A stretch of DNA of 64,000 nt from Flavipsychrobacter sp. (lineage in GTDB: Bacteria > Bacteroidota > Bacteroidia > Chitinophagales > Chitinophagaceae): positions 2,466,001 to 2,530,000 of the forward strand of contig JAWKLD010000001.1 in assembly GCA_041392855.1 (NCBI GenBank). Reading direction: 5' to 3'. A program made the translations under genes and the position numbers. Positions 33,017 through 42,558 of this stretch are shown one piece after another. The notes under the pieces were generated by a model. It was given only the letters and a program-made list of their open reading frames with translations. It was not told the DNA's origin and did no database searches. How positions within the stretch are numbered: position 1 is the first letter of the stretch; every line of letters starts with the position of its first letter.

Positions 33017-33048
33017 AATAAAGCCCTACCGTTTGGTAGGGCTTTATT
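33017..33048. terminator. Bidirectional intrinsic terminator
   Basis: A 14-bp stem, aataaagccctacc pairing with ggtagggctttatt, around a gttt loop. It is symmetric, so it serves both the OmpA gene and the convergent DUF523 gene. Confidence 0.9.
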
Positions 33049-33066
33049 ATTGTATGTAAGTTGATA

Positions 33067-33687
33067 TTATTTATTGAAGTACTCTTTATACCATTCTATT
33101 TCATGATGGTCTATAAGCTCTGTATTAATTGTGTGTGCACTGTCAAGCTTATTGTATAATATCTCTAAAGATGCATAATCTCTTTGACTGATAATTTTAA
33201 TACCTCCTCTCATTAGCTGTGCTGCAGCCACACCCATACCTATTTGATATTTTTTCTCTGCCGCAAAACGATTGCCATCATATATTACCTGGCTACCACA
33301 GGCCGCACTTATATCCATCATTACGACCAACTCTATATCTTCTTGCTTGGCTATTTCCAGCATTCTTTCCGATGCCTTGATCATGCCTTCTGTCCAGTCT
33401 ACCCCAGTTTCTGTTAACACTTTGGCCTTCCCTTCCAACACATCCATACCTGTACCACCATGTATATCACACATTTCTCTTGGTGTACCAAAAGAAAAAT
33501 CTTCAGGACAAAATTTTGTAATTTTTATCGTTTTGTAGTCGAGCAGCTTTAGTGCCGACGGATACTCTCCATTGGCACTACCATCATACCCACAAGTAAT
33601 GCCTAACAGGCAAGCACTTAACATTACTCTTAATGGATCTTCAGGAGTTGGTATTCTAAGTTTCTTTAGATAGTCTCTATCTGTCAT
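33067..33687 (-). CDS. DUF523 family protein (TudS-like)
   Basis: A 206-residue protein. The DUF523 signatures are present: MLSACLLGITCGYDGS, KFCPEDFSFGTPREM and the glycine-rich GVDWTEG. The block usually reading SPSCG is here DISAACGSQVIYDG, keeping the cysteine but not the Ser-Pro. Those cysteines bind an iron-sulfur cluster in 2-thiouracil desulfurase (TudS). It starts 16 bp after the helicase-nuclease gene, and the two are probably cotranscribed. Confidence 0.82.
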   Translation of the reverse strand: MTDRDYLKKLRIPTPEDPLRVMLSACLLGITCGYDGSANGEYPSALKLLDYKTIKITKFCPEDFSFGTPREMCDIHGGTGMDVLEGKAKVLTETGVDWTEGMIKASERMLEIAKQEDIELVVMMDISAACGSQVIYDGNRFAAEKKYQIGMGVAAAQLMRGGIKIISQRDYASLEILYNKLDSAHTINTELIDHHEIEWYKEYFNK

Positions 33688-33703
33688 AGCATTGTGGTTT
33701 AGT

Positions 33704-36700
33704 CTAGTCTTCTTGTGTAGGTGTTATATCTGCAGGACGATTCAATTCGTATTTTCTGGTAAAGTTGCACCAGTAACAGTCTTCCTTTCCACAACCTTTA
33801 TCAAAGTCGTGATTCATAATACTTGTATAGCTGTCCTTCATCTGCTTCAACACTATTTCTTCATCTTGTGCAAATACAGGTACTTTGATACGTTTATACT
33901 GATTTGTTTTGCTACCCTTCTCCACATAGTCAAACATACCCATGTCTACTTTCCAGTTTCTATCAGGATGGTTTTCTATAATTAGTTTATAAAATACCAT
34001 CTGTCTCCAATAGTCTCCGCCGTTGGGGTTAGCTTCGTTTGGTGCAGCGGTATATGCTTTTGCAGAGCGATCGGGGTCTCCTGTTTTATAATCTACCACA
34101 GTACAGTTATCTCCATTCATTTCCATCTTGTCTATCTTACCTGTTATAGGCACACCATTAAGTATATAGCGAGGGATAGACAACTCTATTTCTACATCCT
34201 TATGAAAACTATTAATATACTCGTCATAATAATCGTTGAGTAATGTATGTCCCTGTTCCATACGGCGCTCGTACTGTATTGGTGTAAAAGCCGACGACTC
34301 TCTGTACATCGCATTATCAAATATTTTCAGTACTTCTTCTTTTGAAGGGAAAGTGCCATTTTGCTCTTTCATGATACGGAACATCCGTTCTAAGGCATCG
34401 TGCACCGCACTACCAAAAGCCATAGCATCGTTCTTTTGGAAAGGTACTTTTAGTATATACTGATAATAGAAGCTGACAGGACAGTTGAGATATTTAGAAA
34501 GTGTAGTATAACTCATGATAAAGGACTGCAGCACTTTATCGATCCACATATTGTTGGCCAGCTCTATACGCACTTCAGATACCGGCTCCATAGCTAGTTG
34601 CATATGTTCCACTAAGTCCTTTTCTGCTAACTGCTGTTGCTGCCTATCTTCCTCCTTACTTATTTCATCTATGAATACAGAATGTTCAATCGGTTTACCA
34701 TCATTATCCGCTGCGGCATAAGAAATATATAAGTGTTTCTTAGCTCTGGTAAGTGCCACATAAAATAGCCTACGGGCAACTTCTGTTTTATAGGTTTTGT
34801 CTTTATCGTCCTTAGTATTAGTGATCGTATCTGGCAGCTTATACTCATTGCTCAATCCACGTTTGCTCTCCCAAAAGTTTTTGGTTGCACCGATAAGAAA
34901 AACATGTTCAAACTCATTGCCTTTAGCACCATGCGTGGTATAAAACTGTACCCCGTGTTCATTCTGCACTACTTTTTGAATGGGTAGTGCTATGTTTTCA
35001 CTTCGCATCTTATCTATCATCTGTAGATAAGCATCGGAGGTTATTTTAGCATCTCTACCATAAGCATCCTTTACATGCTCAAAGAAGGTATTCAACACCT
35101 GTATATTCCAAGTATAATCTTTAGTGCCAATCAGGTATTTAACAATACCACTTTCGTAAACTATTTTCTCTATGAGCAATGGTAAAGGTAGCGAGGACTG
35201 TTCTGCCATCCAACGTTCTACACAATCACCAAAACGATGTAAGGCTTGTACAGATTTTAAATCTAATTGTGTAGCCAACATTAGCTTATTGCCCAATACC
35301 AAACGCCAATACCTAAGTGAGCTATCTTTCGACTTGTTAGCCTGCATATACAAGGATATCATAGCAATATCAGTTGCATTGATACCAAAGTAAGGGCTAT
35401 GCATCAACTCAAATAAAAGCGTCTCTGCACTAAAGGCCTGCTTCTGTTCTTCGTTAAGGTATTTTAGAATGTTGAGTACTTGCTGAACCAAAGGCAGGTC
35501 TAAAATATTGACAGGCTTTTTTACCGAATAAGGAATGCCTTTCCTTTCCAGTATTGCAATGATATTATTAGCCTGTTTGTGTTGTGCATAGAGTACGGCA
35601 ATATCTCCTAACGGTATTTTCGCCTTTTGTAGTTGTTCTATATGCTGTACTACTGCTGCTTCCTCTTGCAGTATGTTGGGATATTCTGTAACTACTGGTT
35701 GTATCGTTTCTTTACCGTCGGCAAAACGTGTGGAGGAAGAAACAATGTTTTTATCTAGTTGTAATTCTTCCAGCTGTTTTATCAGTCTTTCATTGTTGTT
35801 ATCTATGGTTGCTGTGGCTATATCTAATATGGCTTGAGAAGATCGATAATTCTCAGGCAACACGACAACATTTATATTCTCTTTGAAGCGCTGATAAAAA
35901 TCGATGATATTTCTTATTCTGGCACCTTGGAATTCGTATATAGATTGGTCATCATCCCCTACTACAAATATGTTGGGGTCGTCCCAAAATTCTGTAAGGC
36001 TGTTCAACAATTCGTTCTGCGCACCGTTCGTATCCTGAAACTCATCTACTAAAATAAACTGGTGTCGTTCTTGATAGCTTAACAATAAGGCAGGGTTTTC
36101 TTTAAACTCTTCGAGCACCCAAATGATCATATCATTAAAGTCGTATCTACCCGCTTCTTTCATTTTCTGTTGGTAAACATCGAATAAAGCTGCAGCAGCT
36201 TTTGTATCATTTACCTTTCTTACCTCATCATCTATAGCTGCTTGCTTTAGGTCACCTTTCTCAAACCCTTTACCTTTTCTTTGGTAGATGTATTCTTTTC
36301 TATTGGGCAGGTCGTTGATATACTCCTCTACTGCATCGGCAATACTGCTTGCAGTAAGGTGTTCTCTTTTCATCATGTCGAACAAGCGACTGAGCTTATT
36401 GACATCAAAATAAATATTACCACTTAACCTACGCAGTACATGCCCCGATGGCAACTCTTCCAGCATTTCGTATAATAACTCTGTACGCTCCAAGTCTGTG
36501 ATTGGCTGTAAAGATCTTATGCTGAAGTACTCACTATTCTGCTGAATGATATTATTACAAAATGCGTGGAAGGTGCAAATATTTACCTTGTGTGCCGCAG
36601 TGCCAATGATCTGTACCAATCGACGACGCATGGAGTTCGTTGCTTCCTCCGTATAGGTCAAACATAATATTTCCGATGGCTGCACTTGTGCTTCACTTCT

Positions 36701-36868
36701 TAACAGGTTGGCAATTCTCATGGATAGTACTTCTGTTTTGCCCGTACCTGGGCCCGCTATTACCATCACAGGACCATAAATGGTATCTACAGCTTGTTTT
36801 TGGCGCTGGTTCAGGTTATTATATCTATCTAAGAATAATTGCTCGTTTATCGACATATTTGCATGCAT
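33704..36868 (-). CDS. UvrD/PcrA-type helicase fused to AddB/Cas4-like Fe-S nuclease
   Basis: A 1054-residue superfamily 1 helicase. Walker A is GPGTGKT at 39-45; motif II/III includes ILVDEFQDTN and VGDDDQSIYEFQGA; VVLPENYRSSQ and VALTRAKKHLYISYA are later helicase motifs. The last about 260 residues are a PD-(D/E)XK nuclease (GKIDKMEMN, VVDYKTG) framed by one cysteine near residue 796 (YLNCPVSFYYQ) and three at C1026, C1031 and C1034, the 4Fe-4S arrangement of AddB and Cas4 nucleases. It probably processes DNA ends in repair, acting as a one-polypeptide counterpart of AddAB. No AddB-type partner is adjacent. Confidence 0.9.
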   Translation of the reverse strand: MHANMSINEQLFLDRYNNLNQRQKQAVDTIYGPVMVIAGPGTGKTEVLSMRIANLLRSEAQVQPSEILCLTYTEEATNSMRRRLVQIIGTAAHKVNICTFHAFCNNIIQQNSEYFSIRSLQPITDLERTELLYEMLEELPSGHVLRRLSGNIYFDVNKLSRLFDMMKREHLTASSIADAVEEYINDLPNRKEYIYQRKGKGFEKGDLKQAAIDDEVRKVNDTKAAAALFDVYQQKMKEAGRYDFNDMIIWVLEEFKENPALLLSYQERHQFILVDEFQDTNGAQNELLNSLTEFWDDPNIFVVGDDDQSIYEFQGARIRNIIDFYQRFKENINVVVLPENYRSSQAILDIATATIDNNNERLIKQLEELQLDKNIVSSSTRFADGKETIQPVVTEYPNILQEEAAVVQHIEQLQKAKIPLGDIAVLYAQHKQANNIIAILERKGIPYSVKKPVNILDLPLVQQVLNILKYLNEEQKQAFSAETLLFELMHSPYFGINATDIAMISLYMQANKSKDSSLRYWRLVLGNKLMLATQLDLKSVQALHRFGDCVERWMAEQSSLPLPLLIEKIVYESGIVKYLIGTKDYTWNIQVLNTFFEHVKDAYGRDAKITSDAYLQMIDKMRSENIALPIQKVVQNEHGVQFYTTHGAKGNEFEHVFLIGATKNFWESKRGLSNEYKLPDTITNTKDDKDKTYKTEVARRLFYVALTRAKKHLYISYAAADNDGKPIEHSVFIDEISKEEDRQQQQLAEKDLVEHMQLAMEPVSEVRIELANNMWIDKVLQSFIMSYTTLSKYLNCPVSFYYQYILKVPFQKNDAMAFGSAVHDALERMFRIMKEQNGTFPSKEEVLKIFDNAMYRESSAFTPIQYERRMEQGHTLLNDYYDEYINSFHKDVEIELSIPRYILNGVPITGKIDKMEMNGDNCTVVDYKTGDPDRSAKAYTAAPNEANPNGGDYWRQMVFYKLIIENHPDRNWKVDMGMFDYVEKGSKTNQYKRIKVPVFAQDEEIVLKQMKDSYTSIMNHDFDKGCGKEDCYWCNFTRKYELNRPADITPTQED

Positions 36869-36924
36869 TATCTGCCAACATGAAGTTAGAAAAGCTATAA
36901 CAATTTATTAAGCGATAGATAACT

Positions 36925-36932
36925 TAGTTTTG
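36925..36932 (+). promoter_or_regulatory. -7 promoter box for the redoxin gene
   Basis: TAGTTTTG fits TAnnTTTG, 25 bp upstream of the start codon, in the 89-bp divergent region shared with the helicase-nuclease gene. Confidence 0.5.
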
Positions 36933-36957
36933 CACTATTAGAAGAAAATATAAAGGA

Positions 36958-37461
36958 ATGAAACAGATACTATTTAGTTTACTATTTGCAGCTACTTGTA
37001 TTACAGCAACAGCACAGAGTGATAATGATACTTTACCGTATTTAAAGTATCCTGTAATGCCTGCTTTCGAAATATTGCACATGGATAGTAGTACTATTAC
37101 CAATACTGCCTATGCACCGAAAGACAGACCTGTAATTTTTGTTTTCTTTAGTCCTGACTGTGAACACTGTACCATAACCATAAGAGAACTACTGAATAAC
37201 AGGCAAGAGCTCAACAACGCGAAGATATATCTATTCACACCACTTACTTTCGATAAGTTGAAACCTGTATACGATAAGCTAAGACTAGCTAGTTATAAAG
37301 ATGTAGTAGTGGGCAAGGAATTCCGTTATTTCTTTTACAAGTTCTACTCCCCTGTACACGTACCGTACATAGCTATCTACAACAAAAAGAAAAAGCTGGT
37401 ATCCGTATATGACGGTGGTACCAGCTTGGAACAAATTGTAAAAGATGTGAATAAAGACTAA
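36958..37461 (+). CDS. Thioredoxin-like redoxin, exported
   Basis: A 167-residue protein with a signal peptide (LLFAATCITATAQ) and a thioredoxin-fold core: PVIFVFFSPDCEHCTITIRE, with the redox pair C68-x-x-C71 (CEHC), and the cis-Pro region HVPYIAIYNKK. It resembles periplasmic TlpA/AhpC-type thiol oxidoreductases of Bacteroidota. Its substrate is unknown. It converges on the DUF349 gene with a 4-bp overlap of the stop codons and no terminator between. Confidence 0.85.
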   Translation: MKQILFSLLFAATCITATAQSDNDTLPYLKYPVMPAFEILHMDSSTITNTAYAPKDRPVIFVFFSPDCEHCTITIRELLNNRQELNNAKIYLFTPLTFDKLKPVYDKLRLASYKDVVVGKEFRYFFYKFYSPVHVPYIAIYNKKKKLVSVYDGGTSLEQIVKDVNKD

Positions 37462-39140
37462 GCTTCTTTATTCTCTTCTGTATCATTATTAGCTTCATCA
37501 GTTGTAGTAGCTACTGCATCTTTTGAAGCTTCTTCTTTTTTAGACGTTTTCTCTTTCGGCTCTTCTGTTTGTTGTTTTTCCTTTTCAGCTATTTGCGCTC
37601 CTATATCTTTTAGTTGTGCTTGCACCTCTTCCAGCTTCTCTTGCTTATGTACAAGGTTCTTTTCTGTTTGTGCTATTAGCTTTGTTAGGTGTTCTTTCAG
37701 CTCGTCTGCCTTCTTTAATTCAGGGTCTATGTTAGCAAGCCCTTCTTTAAAGTCCACAAGTTTATCCTTCTCTTCTTGTAGCTCTTCTTCAAGGGTCGCC
37801 ACAAACTTTTTAGTTTGGTCGTGTCTCGTATAGATCCTCTTTTCCGCATGTTCTTTTCTTTGCTCCCTATCAGCATCTTTGCGGTTGTAGAAATGTTTAC
37901 GTGCTGCTACAAACTGCTCCCATATAGTATCACTGTGCTCTCTAGGCACAGGCCCTATGCTCTTCCATTCCGTCATTAGTTCGTTTATCTCTGCAGTAGC
38001 CTCTCTCCAGCGTGTAGAGTTTTTTAATTGTTCTGCTCTTTTAAGAAGTGCCTGCTTACGTGCATAGTTGTCTTGCAGCGATACTTTGAAGGCTTGGAAA
38101 TGCTCTCTCTTGGCTTGATAAAAAGTATCCTTAGCGGCGTTAAGTCTTGCCCACAATTCATCAGAATGTTCACGAGGCACTCTACCGGTAGCCTTCCATT
38201 CCTCCATTATTTTTGTATAGGCATCAGAAGTTTTGTTCCACTCTTGACTGTCTTTTAGCTCTTCTGCTTTTTCTACTAGTGCCAGCTTAACCGTATAGTT
38301 TTTTTCTTGCTCTGCTTTTATAGTGTTGTAGTGTGCCTTCTTTTTGTCGAAAAAGGCATTCTTAGCAGTGATGTATCTGTTCCACAGTTGCTCGTTCTTG
38401 TCGTGCATGGTTCTACCCACAGCCTTCCATTCCTCCATCAATTGTTTGAACGCTTCAGTCGTTCTCTTCCAATCATCTGATGCTGCAAGTTTTTCTGCCT
38501 TTTCTACCAACTCTAGTTTAAGGTCTAGATTTTGAAGTAGCTCTTTTTCTATATCCTCTGTATGAGCACGCTTGCGTTCAAAGAACTTCGTTCTTGCGGC
38601 TTCTAATCTTTCCCAAAGCTCATCGTTTCTTTTTTTATCTATATAACCTGTAGCCTTCCATTGCTCAATCAGGTCTTTAAACTTCTGAGTTGTTTCTTTC
38701 CAGTCTTCACTCTCTACTACAGCTTCTGCTTCTTTTACTATACCTTCTTTAGCTGCAAAGTTTTCTTCTGTTTTTGCGGCTATCTCTTTTTCTAGTACTG
38801 CAATGTTTTGAAACAGAGGTGTATAATCACCAACGGCCACTGCATGTTGCAGATAGTCTTTAGTTCGTTCTACTTTGCCTGCCAGTTTTAATTTGTCTTC
38901 TTGCTCGACATCCCACTCGTCTTGTAGTTCTTTTACTTTGGCTTCTACTTCAGGAAATTTTTCTAGTAGCGACTTTAGCTGTGCGTCTGCATTGTTTAGC
39001 TCTAAAGTTATTATGGTTCGCTCTTTGTTGCCTTCTATTGGGTTCAGGACAAGGTCTCCAGTTTCCGAAAGTTGATATTGTTCTTTAGTTGGAAATGTTA
39101 CTTCTGCCCACCAAGTTTGCAATGTGTTTTCCTGTGTCAT
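37458..39140 (-). CDS. DUF349 protein (four repeats), coiled coil
   Basis: A 560-residue acidic, highly charged protein. Four DUF349 repeats of about 70 residues are visible between residues 150 and 430, each with a core such as EEWKATGRVPREHSDELW followed by AAKDTFYQAKREH. The C-terminal part is coiled coil ending in a long Glu/Lys/Thr-rich tail. There is no signal peptide. DUF349 proteins are conserved in Bacteroidota without a firm function; actinobacterial and proteobacterial relatives have been linked to stress or RNA roles. Confidence 0.87.
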   Translation of the reverse strand: MTQENTLQTWWAEVTFPTKEQYQLSETGDLVLNPIEGNKERTIITLELNNADAQLKSLLEKFPEVEAKVKELQDEWDVEQEDKLKLAGKVERTKDYLQHAVAVGDYTPLFQNIAVLEKEIAAKTEENFAAKEGIVKEAEAVVESEDWKETTQKFKDLIEQWKATGYIDKKRNDELWERLEAARTKFFERKRAHTEDIEKELLQNLDLKLELVEKAEKLAASDDWKRTTEAFKQLMEEWKAVGRTMHDKNEQLWNRYITAKNAFFDKKKAHYNTIKAEQEKNYTVKLALVEKAEELKDSQEWNKTSDAYTKIMEEWKATGRVPREHSDELWARLNAAKDTFYQAKREHFQAFKVSLQDNYARKQALLKRAEQLKNSTRWREATAEINELMTEWKSIGPVPREHSDTIWEQFVAARKHFYNRKDADREQRKEHAEKRIYTRHDQTKKFVATLEEELQEEKDKLVDFKEGLANIDPELKKADELKEHLTKLIAQTEKNLVHKQEKLEEVQAQLKDIGAQIAEKEKQQTEEPKEKTSKKEEASKDAVATTTDEANNDTEENKEA

Positions 39141-39154
39141 GCCGTTTCAATTTC

Positions 39155-39174
39155 GGTTGGTTATTATACCAACC
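39155..39174. promoter_or_regulatory. Inverted repeat upstream of DUF349 gene
   Basis: Perfect 7-bp arms ggttggt/accaacc with a 6-nt loop, 14 bp upstream of the DUF349 start codon and 13 bp after the DUF4197 stop. It could act as an operator, a translation-modulating hairpin or a weak terminator; no T-run follows. Confidence 0.4.
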
Positions 39175-39187
39175 AGTAGAGAGATTA

Positions 39188-39943
39188 TTAGTTGCCAAAA
39201 ACTTTACGTAATAAGTCTGTAACTCTTGCTGCAGGGTCTTTACGTATTTTGTTTTCTTCTTGTGCTATGGTAACGAACAAACCGTTTAATGCTCGCTCTG
39301 TTACATAGCCTGTCAAGTCTGTATTTACTTTATTTCTTGTAGTTGGTAGCCTGTTGTAGATATTAAATATCTGTGCCCAGTATTTTGTAGCGTCTACCTT
39401 CTTTAATGAGTTTTCTATTACAGGACGGAAAGAGTTGGTCAATGCAGCTGTAGTTCTCCCTTTTAAATAGTTAGTCGCAGCACCATCACCTCCTTTAAGT
39501 ATATTCATACCATCTTGTATACTCATGGTTTTAATAGCATTGATAAATATAGGTACTGCTTGTGCAGCAGCATCTTCCGCAGCGCGGTTCATAGATAATA
39601 TGGCTTTATCCACCTGATCACCCATTCCTAAATTACGCAATGTGCTTTCCACCTTTTGAGCTTCCGGTGGCATCAATACTTTTATCAGTTGATTACCAAA
39701 ATATCCGTTGATATTATGTAGTTGACCACCTGCATTTTTAGCACCTATTTCGAGCGCCTGCTTCAAACCCGCAATTATTTCAGAGTTTCCTAACGTTCCA
39801 CCATTCGATGAGCCTGTACCATTAATATCAATACCCGCATCTTTTGCTGTCTTTAACAGGTCACCAAATGTTTGTCCATTACAACCTGCTGTAGCTATAG
39901 ATAGCGTACCTAATAATAATACAGTTTTGATAATCTTATTCAT
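39188..39943 (-). CDS. DUF4197 family lipoprotein
   Basis: A 251-residue protein with a lipoprotein signal (LSIATAGC, Cys20). The mature sequence fits DUF4197: GLKQALEIGAKNAGGQL, NQLIKVLMPPEAQKVESTL, then DGMNILKGGDGAATNYLKGR and a C-terminal ENKIRKDPAARVTDLLRKVF. It is helical and envelope-anchored, with unknown function. It lies between the TonB-type receptor and the DUF349 gene on the same strand. Confidence 0.88.
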   Translation of the reverse strand: MNKIIKTVLLLGTLSIATAGCNGQTFGDLLKTAKDAGIDINGTGSSNGGTLGNSEIIAGLKQALEIGAKNAGGQLHNINGYFGNQLIKVLMPPEAQKVESTLRNLGMGDQVDKAILSMNRAAEDAAAQAVPIFINAIKTMSIQDGMNILKGGDGAATNYLKGRTTAALTNSFRPVIENSLKKVDATKYWAQIFNIYNRLPTTRNKVNTDLTGYVTERALNGLFVTIAQEENKIRKDPAARVTDLLRKVFGN

Positions 39944-39987
39944 AGTTTACAATTTACTAAATATCTATACCAAATGAAATGCCAGAA

Positions 39988-42489
39988 TTAAAAACCACCA
40001 TCTTCACTCTTATCTTTTATGGCATCTCTATCTTTGGTTTCTTCAGGTTTATACTCTTCTTTGCTGTGCTTACCTTTCCCCTTTCTATCGTTTGTGCCAA
40101 AACGATAACTAAAGGTTATTCTTCCAATTCTGGTTTCTCTATCTCTGTAAGATACCTGTCTTGCTTTATCAAAATCGTAATTAACCGTATACTTACGAGT
40201 ATCAAATATATCGGATACATTTAGTACTAGTGTCGCCTTGTCTTTTAATAAATTCTTACGAATGGCTGCATCTATCCAATACACCCCTTCTCTAGTACCT
40301 TGAGCCTCTATCTTAGGCGCTTCGTAGTTACCATTTATTTGCAAAGAGAAGTTTTTAGGCAATTTCACATTAGTATTCACCTTTCCAAACCAGCTAAAGC
40401 CTGTATTATCTAATGTAGGGTCTACATTACCGCCCAATATTTGATTCTGGAACAGGTTAACATTGAACGTAGCATCCCATATTTTCACTATCTGAAACCT
40501 TGCCGTTATATCGGCTCCATAGGTGATACCTGTATTCAGGTTAGTACGCATACTAAAAGAAGTACCATCATCGTAAAAACGTCTATACATAGTAATGAGG
40601 TTTTGCGTGTTTTGATAGTAGGTACTCAAAATGATGTTATGCCCTTTTTTGAATAATCTACTATAGCTCAACTCAATATTATGTATAAACTCCGGTACAA
40701 GGTTAGGATTTCCTGCACTTGTATCTTGTGGGTTCGATAGATCTAAATAAGGTAATAGCTGCCAGAACCTTGGTCTATGTGTACGTCTTGAATAATTCAG
40801 ATAGATGCTTTGGTCTTTAGGCAACTCATACGATGTGAACACTGAAGGGAAAAAGTTGAGAAACTCGTTAGAGTATCTTCTACCACCTACTTGTTCATTA
40901 GTGCCTTCATAATATGCATACTCCGCCCTTAAGCCAAATTGGTATCTGAATTTACCTAGTTGGTCTTTAAAACTTGTATATCCGGCATATATCTGTTGCG
41001 TATAGTCATAGCTATTCAATAGGCTAGAGTCTATAGCTACATCTACTCCCGATGTAGAATCTATAATTGGATTATTCTCACTTTGAAAAAAGAAAAGCTG
41101 AGCTTTAAGACCTGCTTCCAACTTCCCATTTTTTGTTAGCAAAGGGCGCTCGTAATCTGTTTGCGCATTTACACTTTGTCTTTTCCCTTTTCCAGGTGCA
41201 TCTTGTATTATTGGTTGTCCTAATACCGTACCATTGGGACTAATATTACGTGTTTTGAAATACTGTACCCTAGAGCCACCTGACGTTACATAAGTAACGC
41301 TGGTAGTGAGCTGATGATCCAACGGCGCAAACTTGTGCTTATACTCTAGTGAAGTAGAGCTAGATATTGGGTTTACTTTAAACCTGCTCTCACGCTCTTG
41401 AATAGATAACAGATTGTCTCCATTATATATTTTATAATTCGTTTTACCATTAGACTCGTAGGTAAAACTGTTGATATTCTGTGTCAGCATAACACTATTC
41501 TTTTTATCGAAAGTGTACTCTGCCCCTATGGAATTGAAAGAGCCCCCATGCTGACGTAAATTATCTTCATAGGTATTGAAGTAACCTGCATCTTCATTAT
41601 TAAAACGCTCTGTAGTATTTCTTCTGTAGTTAGGGTTTTGCCTAAAGTTGCCATTGAGGAAGATGTTCCATTTTTCATTTTTGAAATTAAGGCTCAACCC
41701 TCCGTTATACTTATCTCTGGTACCTATACCAATATTGGCATTTCCGTTGACACCAAATTTCTTTTCTCTTTTGGTAACTATATTAATGATACCCGTCATA
41801 CCCTCTGCGTCATATTTAGCCGAAGGGTTGGTAATTACCTCTACCTGATCAACACTTTCTGCAGGTAAGCTTTGCAAAGCCGACGCCTCGTCACCACCCA
41901 ATAATGTAGCGGGCTTACCATCTATAAGTATTGTTACTCCCGATTTACCTCTCAAGCTCACGCCTCCATCTACATCTACCGAAACAGAAGGTACATTTTG
42001 TAATACATCAGATGCGCTACCTCCGGCAGTGGTCGTATTCTTCTCTACATTAAACACTTTTTTGTCAACGCCCATTTCCATCACCGGGCGCTCCCCTTTC
42101 ACCTCTACCTCATCCATAAGTTTTGTGGTGGTCTCTACCTTAATATCCCCAAGTGCTCGTGTAAGATTATCTGGAGAGATGGTGATATTCTTCACTATAT
42201 AAGTACTAATACCTATACCACTTACTTTCAAACTATAGCTACCTGATTTTACCGCTGCTATTTCAAACTGGCCATTATCATCTGTCAAGGCACCGTTTAC
42301 CGGTTGCTTGCCCTCTTTAAGTAATGCTACTGTAATATATGGTACTGCCTTTTTGCCCTTACCTGTTACTATTCTACCGTTAATAGTACCTGCTGCCGTC
42401 TTATCCCCATTATTTGTTTGTGCCCATATAGTAGCTGAAAAGCCAAGGCATAACATAGTCAGGAATATATTGATGTATATTCTACCCAT
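39988..42489 (-). CDS. TonB-dependent receptor-like outer-membrane protein (CarboxypepD_reg + beta-barrel)
   Basis: An 833-residue protein with a signal peptide (LGFSATIWAQ). Residues about 33-120 form a carboxypeptidase regulatory-like domain (GRIVTGKGKKAVPYITVALL). Next comes a plug domain (ASDVLQNVPSVSVDVDGGVS, VITNPSAKYDAEGMTGIINI), then an OMP_b-brl_3-type barrel of about 600 residues with many aromatic strands. The end carries a His/Lys/Glu-rich tail rather than a classical barrel-closing Phe. No TonB box was identified. No SusD gene is adjacent, so this is not a SusCD pair; the substrate is unknown. Confidence 0.9.
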   Translation of the reverse strand: MGRIYINIFLTMLCLGFSATIWAQTNNGDKTAAGTINGRIVTGKGKKAVPYITVALLKEGKQPVNGALTDDNGQFEIAAVKSGSYSLKVSGIGISTYIVKNITISPDNLTRALGDIKVETTTKLMDEVEVKGERPVMEMGVDKKVFNVEKNTTTAGGSASDVLQNVPSVSVDVDGGVSLRGKSGVTILIDGKPATLLGGDEASALQSLPAESVDQVEVITNPSAKYDAEGMTGIINIVTKREKKFGVNGNANIGIGTRDKYNGGLSLNFKNEKWNIFLNGNFRQNPNYRRNTTERFNNEDAGYFNTYEDNLRQHGGSFNSIGAEYTFDKKNSVMLTQNINSFTYESNGKTNYKIYNGDNLLSIQERESRFKVNPISSSTSLEYKHKFAPLDHQLTTSVTYVTSGGSRVQYFKTRNISPNGTVLGQPIIQDAPGKGKRQSVNAQTDYERPLLTKNGKLEAGLKAQLFFFQSENNPIIDSTSGVDVAIDSSLLNSYDYTQQIYAGYTSFKDQLGKFRYQFGLRAEYAYYEGTNEQVGGRRYSNEFLNFFPSVFTSYELPKDQSIYLNYSRRTHRPRFWQLLPYLDLSNPQDTSAGNPNLVPEFIHNIELSYSRLFKKGHNIILSTYYQNTQNLITMYRRFYDDGTSFSMRTNLNTGITYGADITARFQIVKIWDATFNVNLFQNQILGGNVDPTLDNTGFSWFGKVNTNVKLPKNFSLQINGNYEAPKIEAQGTREGVYWIDAAIRKNLLKDKATLVLNVSDIFDTRKYTVNYDFDKARQVSYRDRETRIGRITFSYRFGTNDRKGKGKHSKEEYKPEETKDRDAIKDKSEDGGF

Positions 42490-42558
42490 TGAATCGCAAA
42501 AATCATGGAAAAAATCTAAATAATGGCGATTAACATCATAAATAATGTTAAAACATTT

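Noticed and set aside
39988..42489. SusC/SusD polysaccharide utilisation locus
   Set aside because: No SusD gene or glycoside hydrolases follow; the barrel type is the OMP_b-brl_3 group.
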